Of a DNA stretch of 64,000 nucleotides, positions 52,965 through 64,000 are shown piece after piece. The translations under genes were made by a program, and so were the position numbers. Under the pieces are notes generated by a model. The model searched no databases, was not told the DNA's origin, and worked only from the letters and a program-made list of their open reading frames with translations. Source of the DNA: Reticulitermes lucifugus. Its lineage: Eukaryota > Arthropoda > Insecta > Blattodea > Rhinotermitidae. Numbering within the stretch: the first letter of the stretch is position 1; the number at the start of each line of letters is the position of its first letter. The stretch is from assembly GCA_026260175.1 (NCBI GenBank), contig JAKCWW010000685.1, positions 8,348 through 72,347 of the forward strand. The letters are read 5' to 3'.

Positions 52965-53840
52965 GGCAAATTTAGAGACACCGCTGCGGGAACAGAGGCT
53001 GCATGGGTGAATTTCACTATTTGGACATCCCTGTTACAAGGAGAGGCGGTCTGTCGGAAGAGATTTGGTATCTCTGTGCGTGTTGAAGTTTATGATGAAA
53101 TCTAACGCATTTTTTTGCACAGTTCTCTTTAGGTGTAATAAATTGCGGTCACACGAAAGAAGCAAAATGCGATATTGAAGAAAGAGCAAGAATATAGACG
53201 ATTTGTTATTCAGGTCATCTCCCCCGCATCTATATCAAGTTATTACAGTGCCATTTTACAGGATTATTTGCTCGTAACTGCCTGGGCACTTCTTATGCTG
53301 GCTGGAAGTTACAACGCACAGAGCACGCTTTTACTACCACTCAGTGTAATGGAAGGTATCCACTGCCGAGCTCCAAAATCGGACGCCTATAAAAATGTTG
53401 TAAAATTACCAAGAAACGATAATGTAACATGATTGATGGTTACATGGTGTTGCGTATAAACGCGGTACTGTATATTCTTTAGTCACAGCATTGTGCCCTG
53501 TTTCGTAAGGGAAGCGCCATTGCTGCTTGCTTCTGAAACAGAATCTTTGATCAATTAAGCCACTTCACTTGCTGGGTGATTTTCGTCGCCAGAACGAACT
53601 TCAGCATGCACACTCTGTGACTGTGTTGGTTTATACGAGTGTGGTCGGTGTTCCACACCACGGGAATAACATACAGATTGAGGGCGAAAAGATCGTCTGG
53701 GCGTAAGGGGAAGGAAAGAACACGACTATGTACACGACTGCAGAGTAGAGGTCTTCATAATTTGTGCCTTGTTTTCTAATAAAATTTGGGTGACAAAATT
53801 AATAAGAATATGTGGATAGGCCGTGGGGAGATGAGACGTG
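52965..53840. other. no gene recognised
   Basis: An 85-codon frame at 53175-53432 is unfamiliar; the rest is short frames. Confidence 0.4.
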
Positions 53841-53844
53841 ATAC

Positions 53845-53960
53845 GACACGTAGAGGAAAGGTACATTTGGGAGATCTTGTGGTAAATGGGATAATATTAA
53901 AATGGATCTTAAAGTAGCAGTGTGATGATCTGGACTAAGTTGAGCTAGCTCGGTTTAGAG
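53845..53960 (+). mobile_element. LINE-A fragment at the WEDNIKMDL block
   Basis: 'gggataatattaaaatggat' encodes DNIKMDL(K), followed by 'gatctggactaagttgagct' and 'agctcggttta' (family: GLDWIELAQDR). Short and decayed. Confidence 0.65.
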
Positions 53961-53984
53961 ATTAGTGGCGGACTCTCGTGAGCA

Positions 53985-54260
53985 TGTCAGTTAACCTTCT
54001 ATATAATGTAAGGAATGAGATCTGCGCTCTTCTGGGTTATTATGGAGCGTAGAGTGGTAATTCTGTACTGAAGTTTCGGGACAACCTGTCGGTCCCATCT
54101 TCAAGGGTAAAGAAGTCCAAGAAGAAAGGAAAGTTTTTGCGAGCTTATTTGAACTGTGCTGCGTGTGAATGGTATCTGTAGGCTCAGTTTCCAGTCGAGG
54201 TTCTGATGTGTAATCCGATGTATGCGGTTCGTCCGGCAGGGAGGACGGGCTGTGAGCCAC
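53985..54260 (-). mobile_element. probable 3' tail of a Penelope-like retroelement
   Basis: An 89-codon minus frame contains SNKLAKTFLSSWTSLPLKMG followed by PTGCPETSVQNYHSTL. In another frame the same DNA reads PEDGTDRLSRNFSTELPLYA. At its core (plus 54070-54104) minus-strand TTGAAGA, one T, GGGAC...GTCCC and GAAAC copy the layout of the hammerhead-like motifs at 6961 and 45256, with the first core C changed to T. Penelope-like elements carry such motifs. Family assignment is inference. Confidence 0.4.
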
Positions 54261-54741
54261 ATTCAGGTCGTGTCAGCAGGCTCCTTCTGTATCACACAAA
54301 TAAAGAAATTGCTCTCTTAAATGTAAATTCACCGCAGAAACGAGGTTTTCTGTACTTGACCAAGATTTATCTGCGCATTCTTCACGCTCAGAATTGCAGA
54401 CGGAACTCAGTTTTAACTGAACATCTTTTCCCTCCAGGAGACGAGCATTCAGATTACATTTCCATCTGTCACGAAAGATTCGCCCCTGCATCTGTGGTGC
54501 TTGTTTTATGCAACAACAGTTTCTCAGCGTTATGTTATTTCTTTTCCGCTGTGTCGATATGCACATTATGACAAGTTTTACTTTATTTTCGGTATTTCCT
54601 GCGTTTCTAATATTTGGCCCTATTGCTTTATTTTTCGAATCATAAAACACTCTTCGTATTTTGTGTCATTTGTGTGTGTGTACGTGCGTGCGTGCGGCGA
54701 GTAGGTGGCACGAAAGTAACAGAAGCTTCAAGAAACTACTT

Positions 54742-54862
54742 AATTCAGTGCGAGCTTTTCTGAACTCGGCCGTGACCCTTCCGGTTCCTCAAAAACGCGG
54801 AATTCTTTTAGTAGCTGAGTGACTCTTATCTTCCCTGGAAGGACTCTGCTCCATGGAGGTAC
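54742..54862 (+). mobile_element. LINE-A 3' tail, well preserved
   Basis: 'ccttccggttcctcaaaaac' (family: cctccgggttcctcaaaacgc), 'gcggaattcttttagtagct', 'gagtgactcttatcttccc' and 'ggactctgctccatggagg'. Encodes the decayed LRVPQN-A-EFL end. Confidence 0.75.
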
Positions 54863-57370
54863 AAAAATTTTCTTTTGTTTTATACCTATCTAAGGTTTCT
54901 TCCAGAAATAGAACACAGTGCGGTCATTCAAGTGATCTAGAACTAGGGACACGCATGTAGTGAAGGAAGATTAAAAGTAAGTCTGCTATGACTTCCATAA
55001 GAGATACGGATAGAGTTTGGTGCCCCGCTCTGTTATTCTGCTTCTAACACACGCAGAATTTTATGAGTGTCAAAATAAAAATCTGTGCTGAATTGTGATG
55101 TATGAAAATTAACTGACCTTGAAGAGAATTATTAGACTTTCCGAAATTCGTAAAATAATATTTCAGTGTAGCCTTCATGCGGAAGAGAGTTTGACAGTTT
55201 TGATATTAAAGTTAGCAGTGGTGGCATGTCATAAGCGTATATGAATAAATATAGACGTTAAGTGGTTAACAACGTAACATTTGATGTAATTTCTCTCATA
55301 TTTGTATGCAGGAATGTACACGCGCAATTACTGGCTATAGCTTGTCTCGCTGACAAACTTGCATTTCATGACAACGTGACGATTCGTACTGGTAGTGCAG
55401 CCACAGCCAGAGCAAATTTAGACCATAGATATAGTACGTTACTACAGTTGCGGTCTCTCTATGCCCCGTTTCTTACGAAATGTAATAGCGGTTTGTATCA
55501 ATAGAAGTTTTATGTTTGCCTAGCTTTCGTGGAAGAAATGAGAATTGAATGCGAAGTTTCAGTCGGGAAAAGTTAATGAAGAATTAGGGAGAAAATATTA
55601 ATATGGATTTAAGGGAAAAAATTTGTGAGGGAGTCGATGGGAATATGGACCAGTGCGGGCTCTTTTGGAAACATTAATGAAACTTCGAATTCCATAAAAT
55701 GCGCGAAATTTATTGACAGTCCGGGAGACAACACACTGCTTAACAAAAAAAACAAATTTGCTCCACGAGTTTATAAACTTAATGTTGTATTTAATATGGA
55801 TTATGAGAACCCCTGACAAGCGGTCGAAGACGATGAAATGTGTTAAATGCCTACTAACTCCACACCTTTGTAAAGATCTGTATTTTTCTCTTGGGACGAA
55901 AGACCAAATTTGACACGCGTAAAACCCCAGCAAATTTTAGTGGATGGCATCTTTAGCGGTAAGGAATTGGAATGACAGTAGAATGTAATCGGCTGAAGGT
56001 ACTTTCTTTACCGATTTTATGATTTTCCAGGAGTATTTATTTACACGTGTTGGCTGTCATTATTAGTTTCCGAAATGCAGAACGTGATGGAACAATGGAC
56101 TAATGGACCCTGTAAATTCCGGGATCGATGGGTTTTCACTAACTCTAGCTGCGGCCCTAAGTAGGGTTTTCTCCGAGCATTACTAAAGTTTCGTTTTTTT
56201 CGGACATGCGATGTCTAATTTTCGAAATAGGCACGCAATGCCCCATCTTCTAAATACAGAGGTTATCTTTCGTCTTTTGTTGTAGACTGAGCACCGCAGC
56301 TGTGAGGGGTTTTCGCGGCCTTCTATGCGATAAGGCTGCCGTGCTCTGGCCAACGGTGAAAGATACTTCCATAGAATGAAATCAATAATTTTCCCGAAGT
56401 TGCCTCTCCAAGAGGAACAGTTCTGTATTGCATTTTTACGACGCGCCGCTTTGGAGGAAGAGGATAGGACGGACGGACAGACTAACACACGGCACTTTTA
56501 TATGTATACACACATAGAGGTACATGAATTATAGGAATATCATAGAACATATATATAACTGGTCAGAAACTATGAATATTTATAAACATGGGGATGATTT
56601 TTGGAAACAAGTACCCCGACGTTTTGTAACAACACAGACTCGTAATGTCAGTGGCAGACAAGTTTCTGCAGTATATGTGCTTTACGAAATGCTACGAGCG
56701 CTGCTTGTATGTCTCCTTTGCTAATTTATTTTGGTATACTTTATGTGCTAGACAGCATGACGTCACTGCTGCGTTATTTCACAGAGTAGTCGGGGAAGTC
56801 TGTTAATAAGGCGGCATTCTCTTTCATGCTATTGAGAGCGAGGCCTTTTACCTTTCAGAAGTTGGTCGCCCTGACATCTGCGTCTGGCCGGCATTGTCTG
56901 TTCCTGCATTGTTTTATACTGACTGGTGGTATTAGTGGACGCTGCGTTGTCCAATAGGAAGACATGAAAGTGGGACGTCAAGCCGATTTATAGCGGCCCC
57001 TTGTACAAGCAATATGATTAAAATTTGGTATGAATTTGTAGCTAATAATAGACTGTAGGGCCTGCTGAAATAATAGTTTACAGTTTCTTATGGCACACAT
57101 CTAATGCTTGTCAGTGCGTGTACGTTACATCCACACGCATCTATAATAAGCGTGATAAACAACAACAGGAAAATTGAAGGAATTGTATACCATCACAGTA
57201 CCCTTAATTTTAACATGTCATATTTATTTCCCTTATATTTTCTACAGAACTTGATATACAGTAACACAATATGCGTAGTTGAAGCAATCCAAAAGGCTAA
57301 GCGGTAATTTTGTACCACGTTTCTAATATTATCCTTCAAGACTTTTTATTTAAAATTTAACCTATCGCTG

Positions 57371-57394
57371 TTTATTATTATTATTATTATTATT
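57371..57394. repeat. (TTA)n microsatellite
   Basis: Seven to eight uninterrupted TTA units. Confidence 0.9.
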
Positions 57395-57879
57395 TAGATT
57401 TTGCTAGGCATAAAATTAAATTATTATTTTTTAAATGTCTTTAAGAAAATTTGCCGTTCTGCTCTTGTCGATTTTACGCAATATGCTCCCTGATGATGTT
57501 GATGATGATGACCAATGATGGTACCGTGGAGTGGTTCGCCTAATTTATTATAACGTAAAAATAATTCGTTACTTAAGCTACTGATCCAAGAAATTTTCAA
57601 CGAACTGTCTTTCAGAGTTTTGGAAAGACATTTTGTGTGTTTTTCAAATGCTGAGAGTTTTAGAATGGTAGGCATAGCAAGTCTGAGAACATTACATCGA
57701 TTGTTGTTACGTACGTACGCAGACGCTCAGTGCGTTAATTGACTATGCTTTTCTTGCTGATTGGTAGCCTGCTTTCTTTGTATGGGCGAGACTAATGTCC
57801 CATTTCAGATCTAAACTGAAACGTTCATTTCGCCGTTTGTTCTTTGGTTAATTTCTGACACAGAGGCGATGGGAGACAC

Positions 57880-57901
57880 ACAAACACACACACACACACA
57901 C
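57880..57901. repeat. (CA)n microsatellite
   Basis: About ten CA units with one interruption. Confidence 0.9.
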
Positions 57902-59292
57902 TTAGACGGATATGATGGTGCCCAACGCCCAACTTATTGAAAGATGACTGGCATATAAGAAAGCAGGTTCGGCCTCATCGTGTCATCTTCTGGTTGTGGC
58001 ATCCTGTCATCCACGTGGACAGAACGAATTCTTTCGAAACATCGGTATTATTTTTGTTTTAAATTATTATGTTATTATGCAGTAGTTGTATTTCTAGCCT
58101 GTAGACTAGGTAAGAGCAGGCTTTTTCGAAACGACGGTACTGTTCGTATTACTCCACAACAGCGCACGAAAATATGAGGTAATGAAGTTGAAGTTGTGTT
58201 TCTGTTCGACTAAAATTCTGTTTGCCTTCCCAAAGAGCAACTAACAAAGCTTCCATTTGTTAATTCCTGTCCTCACCCCGAAAGCCGTGTCCTCTGAATT
58301 CCCATTGACAATTACCAGTCTAATTCTGCGGCTAAAGTGTTAACTCGATTATGGAACTGAATGTAGGATAGTATTGAGAGAGGAGCAAGCGGGGGGGCGG
58401 GAGGTATGTTGAATATGAGATGAGAAGAGGATCGAAAAGGGAAGGAGAATCAAGACTTCTATGACGTGCAAATGCAATGGGTTTAGGGATGTGACAAGAA
58501 AAACATGATGTATGGAGGCTCAGAGTAGGCGGAAGAAGAAGCCAAGAGACAAGATGTAAGAGGAGGAAAGGAAATGCGCATATCACAGAGGAGAAATGAA
58601 GATATATACGAGTACGAAGAAGTAGGGAGGCACTAGGTTGCTGCATGATTAGAAAGACCTGAACTGTATGAGCAGAATTGTCAACTGTCCAGATTGCAGT
58701 TTCAGTGGATACAGTGCAGCGCAGTGTAATGCAGTGTGTTGTTGTTGGCGCTGGGCTTCATTTCATATTCCGTCAGATATCGGAAACAAATTGACCAACG
58801 CCGCTAACAGTCACAGAGTTTATACAGAATAAAAACACATGACGATGCTTTCCCATTTATTAGGAAAATATTGAAGGAACGTGCCGAGGCTGAATTTGTT
58901 TAGATTTGAAATGACATGTAGCTGCTGCCTGCCCAAAACATGACATGCAATTGACTGGGGCAGTCAGCAATATGCGATTATGCCTTCACATGTTGTAGCA
59001 TTATATGTTCATTTTTATTCTATGCTGATTATGCTGATTTATTGGATTAAACATATAAATAAGCCTAGCACAAAGTTGGACACACATTCATTACTTCTCG
59101 CTAGTACGTTGGTACGAAGAGCAAACTAAGTACATTCATGCACATCGCTTCACCAGTTTGCAGCGAGTAACTGAATCGTGTTTTGTCACGGAATGTCCCG
59201 GTGGATGCCGGAGTTTTCTCCGGTAAAGCTGCCATGTTCAGGGACACAATAATAGAGACACATATATTAACCATTCAACGAAGGTCTTATAC

Positions 59293-59603
59293 CAGGGGTG
59301 GCCAAACCGCTGCTCGCGAGCCACATGATGCTCTTTGACATATAATGGGCTGCTCGCGGAAATATGTTGGCTGAGCTCCTTTTTGCATTACAATTCATAT
59401 AAAAGGTAAATAAAAAATTTTCAAGCTTTATAATTATGAGAATCCACTGGATTAAAACGTAAGTTTAATGTTCGTGATTTTTGTAACAAAATGTGTATGT
59501 AACAGTAAAAACGTGTGTGTAATATTTGTTCATGTCTTGCGGCTCTCAAACATCTGAAGTTTATCTATGTGGCTCTTACGTTAAGCAAGTTTGGCCACCG
59601 CTG
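59293..59603. mobile_element. 311-bp hAT MITE with exact 8-bp duplication
   Basis: Left end CAGGGGTGGCCAAACCGCTG; right end reversed CAGCGGTGGCCAAACTTGCT. The next blocks, 'ctcgcgagcc' and, reversed, 'taagagcc', also correspond. Identical tcttatac at 59285-59292 and 59604-59611. CAGGGGTGGCCAAAC termini with 8-bp duplications are a known hAT signature. No transposase inside. A GAGT microsatellite starts at 59620. Exact duplication and matching TIRs suggest it is not very old. Confidence 0.93.
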
Positions 59604-59611
59604 TCTTATAC

Positions 59612-60062
59612 CATGTATTGAGTGAGTGAGTGAGTGATATAGGTAAGTAGATAAAGGGCAAATGGTTTTGTGGTTATTGTTAATTTTAAGTTGCATGCCC
59701 TTATGTGGCTGAGGAAAGTGCCCAGGACTGGATTTTTGTGAAGACTGCAGTGAACCTTCGGATTTCGTGTTCATCTGGAAATTTTTTGACTGAGAGAAAG
59801 AACTGTTGCAAGGAGTTGCCTAGGTAGTTAGCCACTGCATTTTACTTAGAAGGATGTAGGCGTGCTCCCACTTCTAAATAGGCAGGCACTTAGAACAGTT
59901 TATGACTGGTGAATTGACGTACTCTGACCTTCTGTGGAATTCGTGACAAATTCTGTATAGGGCACAGAAGTTGAAATCTTCCATGTTTTATAACGTACCT
60001 AGGTTACGGCTAGCTAAAGGTAAAAAAGATAGTATCTGTGTTGAATTGAGCATCACGCCATG
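59612..60062. other. no gene recognised; (GAGT)n at 59620-59636
   Basis: Four GAGT units and otherwise unassigned DNA. Confidence 0.5.
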
Positions 60063-60064
60063 AA

Positions 60065-60290
60065 AACGTGTGGGAGAGTGGAGGTGTAGCTCAATGCATT
60101 CTTAAACCCCGCCAAGAAGGCGGAGATAGGTCTGCTTCACGCCACAACCCCTTTATCTCCAGGAAGAGAGATCCCGTTACCCGTTTCACACGAGTCTGGA
60201 TAAGTCCCAGATCTGATCTGAACGCTCTACAGGAGAACATTTTCTTGCACCATCCGGGAATCGAACCCTGACTTCTTGGTCGAGATGACA
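60065..60290 (-). mobile_element. divergent SINE-B copy
   Basis: Minus strand: B box CAGGGTTCGATTCCCGGATG near 60262, 'gttcagatcagatctgggac', 'tgaaacgggtaacgggatct', 'ggagataaaggggttgtggc', 'gtgaagcagacc' and 'tgagctacacctccactctc'. Block order agrees with SINE-B; divergence is higher than in most copies and the A-box half of the head is unclear. It may be a subfamily. Confidence 0.65.
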
Positions 60291-60294
60291 ACTA

Positions 60295-60885
60295 AAGTGG
60301 AAGAAGTATAAGTAGGTGGCCTATAGTGACATGAATTTAATACCGAATATAAGTTTTATTTTCTTTAAAACGTCATTATCGGGCGGAGATATGCGGAATA
60401 TGCATACTGTAACACAGGCCATCTTACAAAATAAAGCTACGCGAAAGTCCCATATACCCAAGTCTGATCAATGGCATAGAGGTGAACATTTTATCACCCA
60501 CGTACCAGAATGTAGATAATCTCTACCGGTCAGGCGCGCACTGCTTCGATTGAAAGTGAGGTGTCTATTGTGGTCAACCAAAGACATTTTGAAAGTAGCA
60601 CGGAAATAGCGCTGATTCAACAGCCAAACAACGAGACACCACTACACCAGACAGCGCGGAGCCAAATACCACCCAAAGGAATCCAGCCCATTAACTGGAT
60701 TCCGCTCCATCTGGGAGGGGAGTTGAAGGAACACAAACTGACATAGCATCGTGGTGACTGTGGCGATAATGGTGACAAGGTGATCCCACTTGACAAATAT
60801 ATTACTGCATGTGTTATTTGTACAACGGCGCATCATGGTTAAGCTGTACACTCAGGAGGTTCGCTGTTAGGGTCTGCGATTGCTG
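60295..60885. other. no gene recognised
   Basis: Short frames only. Nothing assignable. Confidence 0.4.
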
Positions 60886-60889
60886 TGAC

Positions 60890-61010
60890 AGCAAACCTGT
60901 TGGTGAGAGGATAATAGTAAAATGGATCTCAGTGACATAAATTCTGTGAATATTGACTGGATTCTACCGGCCCTGAGTAACGGTCATTGTACAGTATCCT
61001 CATAAAATTA
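60890..61010 (+). mobile_element. LINE-A fragment at the EDNIKMDL block
   Basis: 'gaggataatagtaaaatgga' encodes EDNSKMDL, then 'aatattgactggattctacc' encodes IDWILPAL (family: DWI.LAQDR). Decayed and lacking the usual terminal block. Confidence 0.65.
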
Positions 61011-61019
61011 TTTATAAAT

Positions 61020-61730
61020 GCAAGGCGCTACTTTGCCAGCTGTGGACTCACACAAATCAAGGGTTTCTAGATGTATTTCCTTCCGTCTTTTTCTTAACTA
61101 GCTCACACTGAAAACGGCTCCACTGTGGATTCACGTTTGGCTCACTGAACACATTCATGTAACTTCCGAAACATGCAAAATCCTGTTATTAACACATTTC
61201 TGACTTCGAAAAATATTGTCCAAGCTTTGAAATTAAATGTAATTGTATAAATGAATTACATCCACTGTTCGTAACGACACTTGCTGCTACCTATGCAATG
61301 TTTTCTTAGTTTCAAATTAAGTCCTTATTTTTCTGCTTCCTTTAATTAAGAATTATGTGCTCTGAACGTAATATACTTGAAGTGTGTTTTTTTAATCGAA
61401 GTATATTTTGCAAATCGACACACCACAAATTATGAATAAAGGTTTCTTTCAAATACACCAGGTTCTATGAGCAGAACTGAGAACTATTCGTGCTTATGTA
61501 ACCCTTTGGGAACCGACGTGAATCTAAATTTTACATATACAAGTTTATTTCGTATCTCACAGAGAACATAGTCCCAGTCCTTTGTAGAAACCGACCGATT
61601 AATATTGTTCAAGGAAATGATAGGCGTTTATTTTGAGAATCTTACGTTATATTAGGCGTTTTAACCGTTAATTCTTTCCTGAACGTAATTTTCACTTGTT
61701 TCTGTGTTATGAGCGTCATGATCAGATCGG
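61020..61730. other. no gene recognised
   Basis: AT-rich, nothing assignable. Confidence 0.4.
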
Positions 61731-61734
61731 TAGC

Positions 61735-61870
61735 TCTCCTACCTCGTACTCAAGAGGTCCCAAATTCAAATCTCCGCAAGACACAAGCTGTTTTGACTGA
61801 GGGATATAGTTTTATTGTTCTCAGTCTAACCCTACTCTAGTTTATGTATCAATAGAATACTTGTTTCGTC
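61735..61870 (+). mobile_element. possible SINE head, family uncertain
   Basis: 'gatcggtagctctcctacct' resembles a tRNA A-box region and 'caagaggtcccaaattcaaa' a B box, with about 35 bp between them, close to tRNA spacing. The body cannot be matched within the window. Confidence 0.35.
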
Positions 61871-61874
61871 TTGC

Positions 61875-62300
61875 TACATTTTTCGGCAACTTATTTTGTT
61901 TTTATCAAGCAAAGGTTTACACAAAATCGCAAATTGCACGGCACTTTTTTATTTTATGTCATAATACCACGTCAAAATTCTTTAACATTGTTGCAAATAC
62001 GATTATTCTTTAGATAGTTGATTACTTTGTCGTCGTTAAATTTTATCCTACTGCGATTTTTCGTTGTATTCCGAAACCGCTCCTGACAAATGCCTCAGAG
62101 CGGGCCACAGTCGCTTGCTTCCACATACCTTCCATTTCATTATATTATCCTATCATTCGGTGCTGTGCAGTCCGATCTGCTGGCTTCGTCTTTAAATAAA
62201 CTGTCAGCAACAGCAACATAGTCGACCTCTTGTTTGTGCTGCTGCTGATAATGTCTTTGTTCCATTCCAGATTTATCCTAATAAATAACCATGACGAATG
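61875..62300. other. no gene recognised
   Basis: Short frames only, nothing assignable. Confidence 0.4.
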
Positions 62301-62304
62301 ATTC

Positions 62305-62495
62305 CAAAGTATACGGCCACAATATTCCCCGAATTTAGACTGCTCTTAAGTTCGTCGTGAATGCAATTTTGATTCGTTACTGTCTTTCTCAAGTACGTGA
62401 ACATTGCTCCATCTCCGAACACTTTATTAACTTTGCTCATAATTACTAATTTTGTCCGAGTTTTGGTAATGGGACATGAACATAGTTCATAATTA
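62305..62495 (-). mobile_element. LINE-A fragment at the [11 protein letters not shown] block
   Basis: Minus strand: VIMSKVNKVFGDGAMFTYLR, continuing [20 protein letters not shown], matching family [31 protein letters not shown]. This is the reverse-transcriptase thumb region just after the palm. No 3' tail follows, so it is an internal fragment and must have been cut after insertion. Confidence 0.8.
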
Positions 62496-62499
62496 GTCT

Positions 62500-63190
62500 C
62501 CTCTATGTTTATTTACAGTAAACATTTTCTCTGCTTATTTTTATTCCTTGTCTTTTTTTTCAATTTCCATTTTGCCTTTCGAGAACGATTGTGGGATTAA
62601 TTTCGGCGAGGAACGTCGGTTCGGATTGCATTAAAGACCTGAAGAATGTAAATGAAATTGATTACCGCCGACCATTCTCGCCAGTAGCAAGTTGTACCAG
62701 GATAGTGACATGGCCCTTTGTAAAGAGACACAGTATACATTGCAACCCTACATGGAACAGCAGTGTGAAGCCTTGTTTCCACCACTAAGCATGCTCCACT
62801 TTCAAGGACCCAAGGATGAAAGCAACACCACATTTCCATTTACTGCATCCACTAGATTTCCTTACACCATTATCACAGTACTTAAGGTGATCATTATCTC
62901 TGTGTCCTGTGCCTTTCGCCTTGGTGCACAGTGTGTACGAGGTAGGACACAACCGCACAGTACGGTGTTTCACAATTCGAATCTTCCCACAATTTCGTTT
63001 ACATTCATACAGCAGATTCGGTTTTGGTTTTCATGTATATCCAAATACTTAAGCGGTGTATTTTGATGGGTTTTTTGTTATATGACAGTAGGTTTTACCG
63101 AAAAGTTCTAGGTAATGTACGAGTGAATTAAATGTTAACATATTTTGAAGTAATTTTTATAACGGCAGCCTTATTTACCAAATTGTTTAT
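62500..63190. other. no gene recognised
   Basis: A 124-codon frame at 62692-63066 (plus) with hydrophobic patches has no domain I recognise. Confidence 0.4.
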
Positions 63191-63194
63191 ATCT

Positions 63195-63410
63195 ATTGTG
63201 TGGGATTGGAGGGTGACTGTGGAAAGTTAATAGAAAGGATGTCAAAGGAAGCCATTGTGGAATATTTTAAGATATATTCATAGAATAACAGAGGAAACCG
63301 AAGAAAGACCTTAGTCGAAATGGCAGGTCCCCGGAGCGAGAACCGAACCAGTGACCTTCCAGATGTAGCAGGCGTGCTACTCGTGCAGCGTAGTGTGGCT
63401 GATAATGCTT
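63195..63410 (-). mobile_element. possible tRNA-derived SINE
   Basis: Minus strand: 'ccacactacgctgcacgagt' and 'ggaaggtcactggttcggtt' followed by 'ctcgctcc' give A-box-like and B-box-like parts about 40 bp apart. An AT-rich body continues to 63195. Only one copy, so this is tentative. Confidence 0.38.
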
Positions 63411-63414
63411 TGTG

Positions 63415-64000
63415 ATGAAACGTCATCGACACGAGACCTACATGCAGACGTTGAAATGTAAGTGTTGGTGGAAGCATACAATAAACAAGAATACTACACT
63501 CGGGCTTCGTGCTTTAATTCCAAGTTTAACAAATTGCTGAATTTAGGAGCTCCAGAATTTGTACTCGTCAACACATGTCAGTACGTCCCAACTGCAAACA
63601 TTTCAGACCGCTTACCTTCATCAACGCTAGGTTCCTTTAAGAGCTGAATGAAGTGGTGTTGCTGCATATGCAAAATATAGTTGGAACATGCAAATAGACT
63701 GTTATTGTTATATTTAACGAAGTTAATTTTAGACCCTTCTGAATTTCATTAAACCTGTATACGAGTACGTACTCTTTATGAAACGTGATCCAACACTTTC
63801 TTCCGTGTGTTGGTGAAACGATGAACATTTTATGAAATATTGATACTCAGATGTGAATAGCGTTTGTTGTTGAAGCGGTTCGGAATCTATTAACTGAGGA
63901 TATTCATAATAGTTGAGGCGAGGGACTGCAGTAGACGAGATGAATGTACTCGCAAACTGTAGTATACCCGAGAGACGGGCTCCATCAGCATGTAGCTGCT
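63415..64000. other. no gene recognised
   Basis: Short frames, nothing assignable up to the window end. Confidence 0.4.

Larger units (their letters stand above)
54870..59284. other. 4.4 kb without recognised genes or repeats
   Basis: Contains two simple repeats, (TTA)n at 57371-57394 and (CA)n at 57880-57901, and a purine-rich tract at 58365-58640. Open frames reach 111 codons. The 101-codon minus frame at 56183-56488 is Arg/Lys-rich near its end but unidentifiable. This is the longest unassigned stretch in the window. Confidence 0.45.

Noticed and set aside
1-64000. LTR retroelements, retroviral or Polinton fossils, CRISPR arrays, ribosomal RNA
   Set aside because: I looked for protease, RT, integrase, capsid and envelope-like text, long direct repeats and array structure. 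I recognised none beyond the non-LTR and Penelope-like pieces listed. Heavily decayed copies could escape reading by eye.

Overview
This 64 kb window looks like non-coding nuclear DNA from a large, repeat-rich insect genome. I found no intact host gene, no tRNA or rRNA gene and no CRISPR array. Reading frames are short everywhere; the longest without Ns is 208 codons and matches nothing I recognise. The repeat mix (several tRNA-derived SINE families plus an abundant LINE ending in GRPRRRW-EDN-KMDL and a 'DW..LAQDR..WRALVNTVMNLRVPQN' tail) fits a polyneopteran insect, most likely a cockroach or relative (Blattodea). That placement is inference from memory of such repeats, not a search.

Layout. 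0-7 kb: the 3' end of a SINE-A cut by the window edge, four copies of the main LINE (here LINE-A), a coding-derived segment (4.1-4.35 kb) with a paralogue 48.5 kb away, a SINE-B next to a second SINE type, and a hammerhead-like motif at 6.96 kb. 7-16 kb: a 46-bp AAT/ATT palindrome, a second LINE (LINE-B) beside a SINE-A, complete SINE-C and SINE-D copies with target-site duplications, and more LINE-A tails. 16-28 kb: mostly unassignable DNA, with a 336-bp pogo/Tigger-like MITE, a 240-bp hAT-like MITE, a SINE-A holding the only assembly gap, and a Tc1/mariner-superfamily transposase fossil. 28-36 kb: a cluster of three SINE-B copies, two of them an inverted pair, several LINE-A pieces, and one LINE-A copy with a sharp 5' inversion. 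36-48 kb: SINE-B copies, a complete SINE-A, a TACA microsatellite, a rearranged LINE-A, and a hammerhead-ribozyme-like motif at 45.26 kb of the kind carried by Penelope-like elements. 48-64 kb: two degenerate minisatellites, a purine-rich tract, the paralogous coding-derived segment at 52.7 kb, a likely Penelope-like tail, a 311-bp hAT MITE with a perfect 8-bp duplication, and further LINE-A and SINE-B fragments.

How it fits together. About 20 LINE-A fragments lie in this window, nearly all reduced to the last 100-400 bp, as expected for a retroelement copied from its 3' end and usually truncated at 5'. SINE families with clear 10-14-bp target duplications are the better preserved layer. The class II content is small non-autonomous elements plus one decayed transposase. 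No LTR element, retrovirus or Polinton was recognised. I did not find a new multi-gene system. The most interesting items are the hammerhead-like motifs, the twin-primed LINE-A copy, the paralogous coding-derived pair and the undersized gap inside a SINE. Family names such as SINE-A or LINE-A are local labels for this report.
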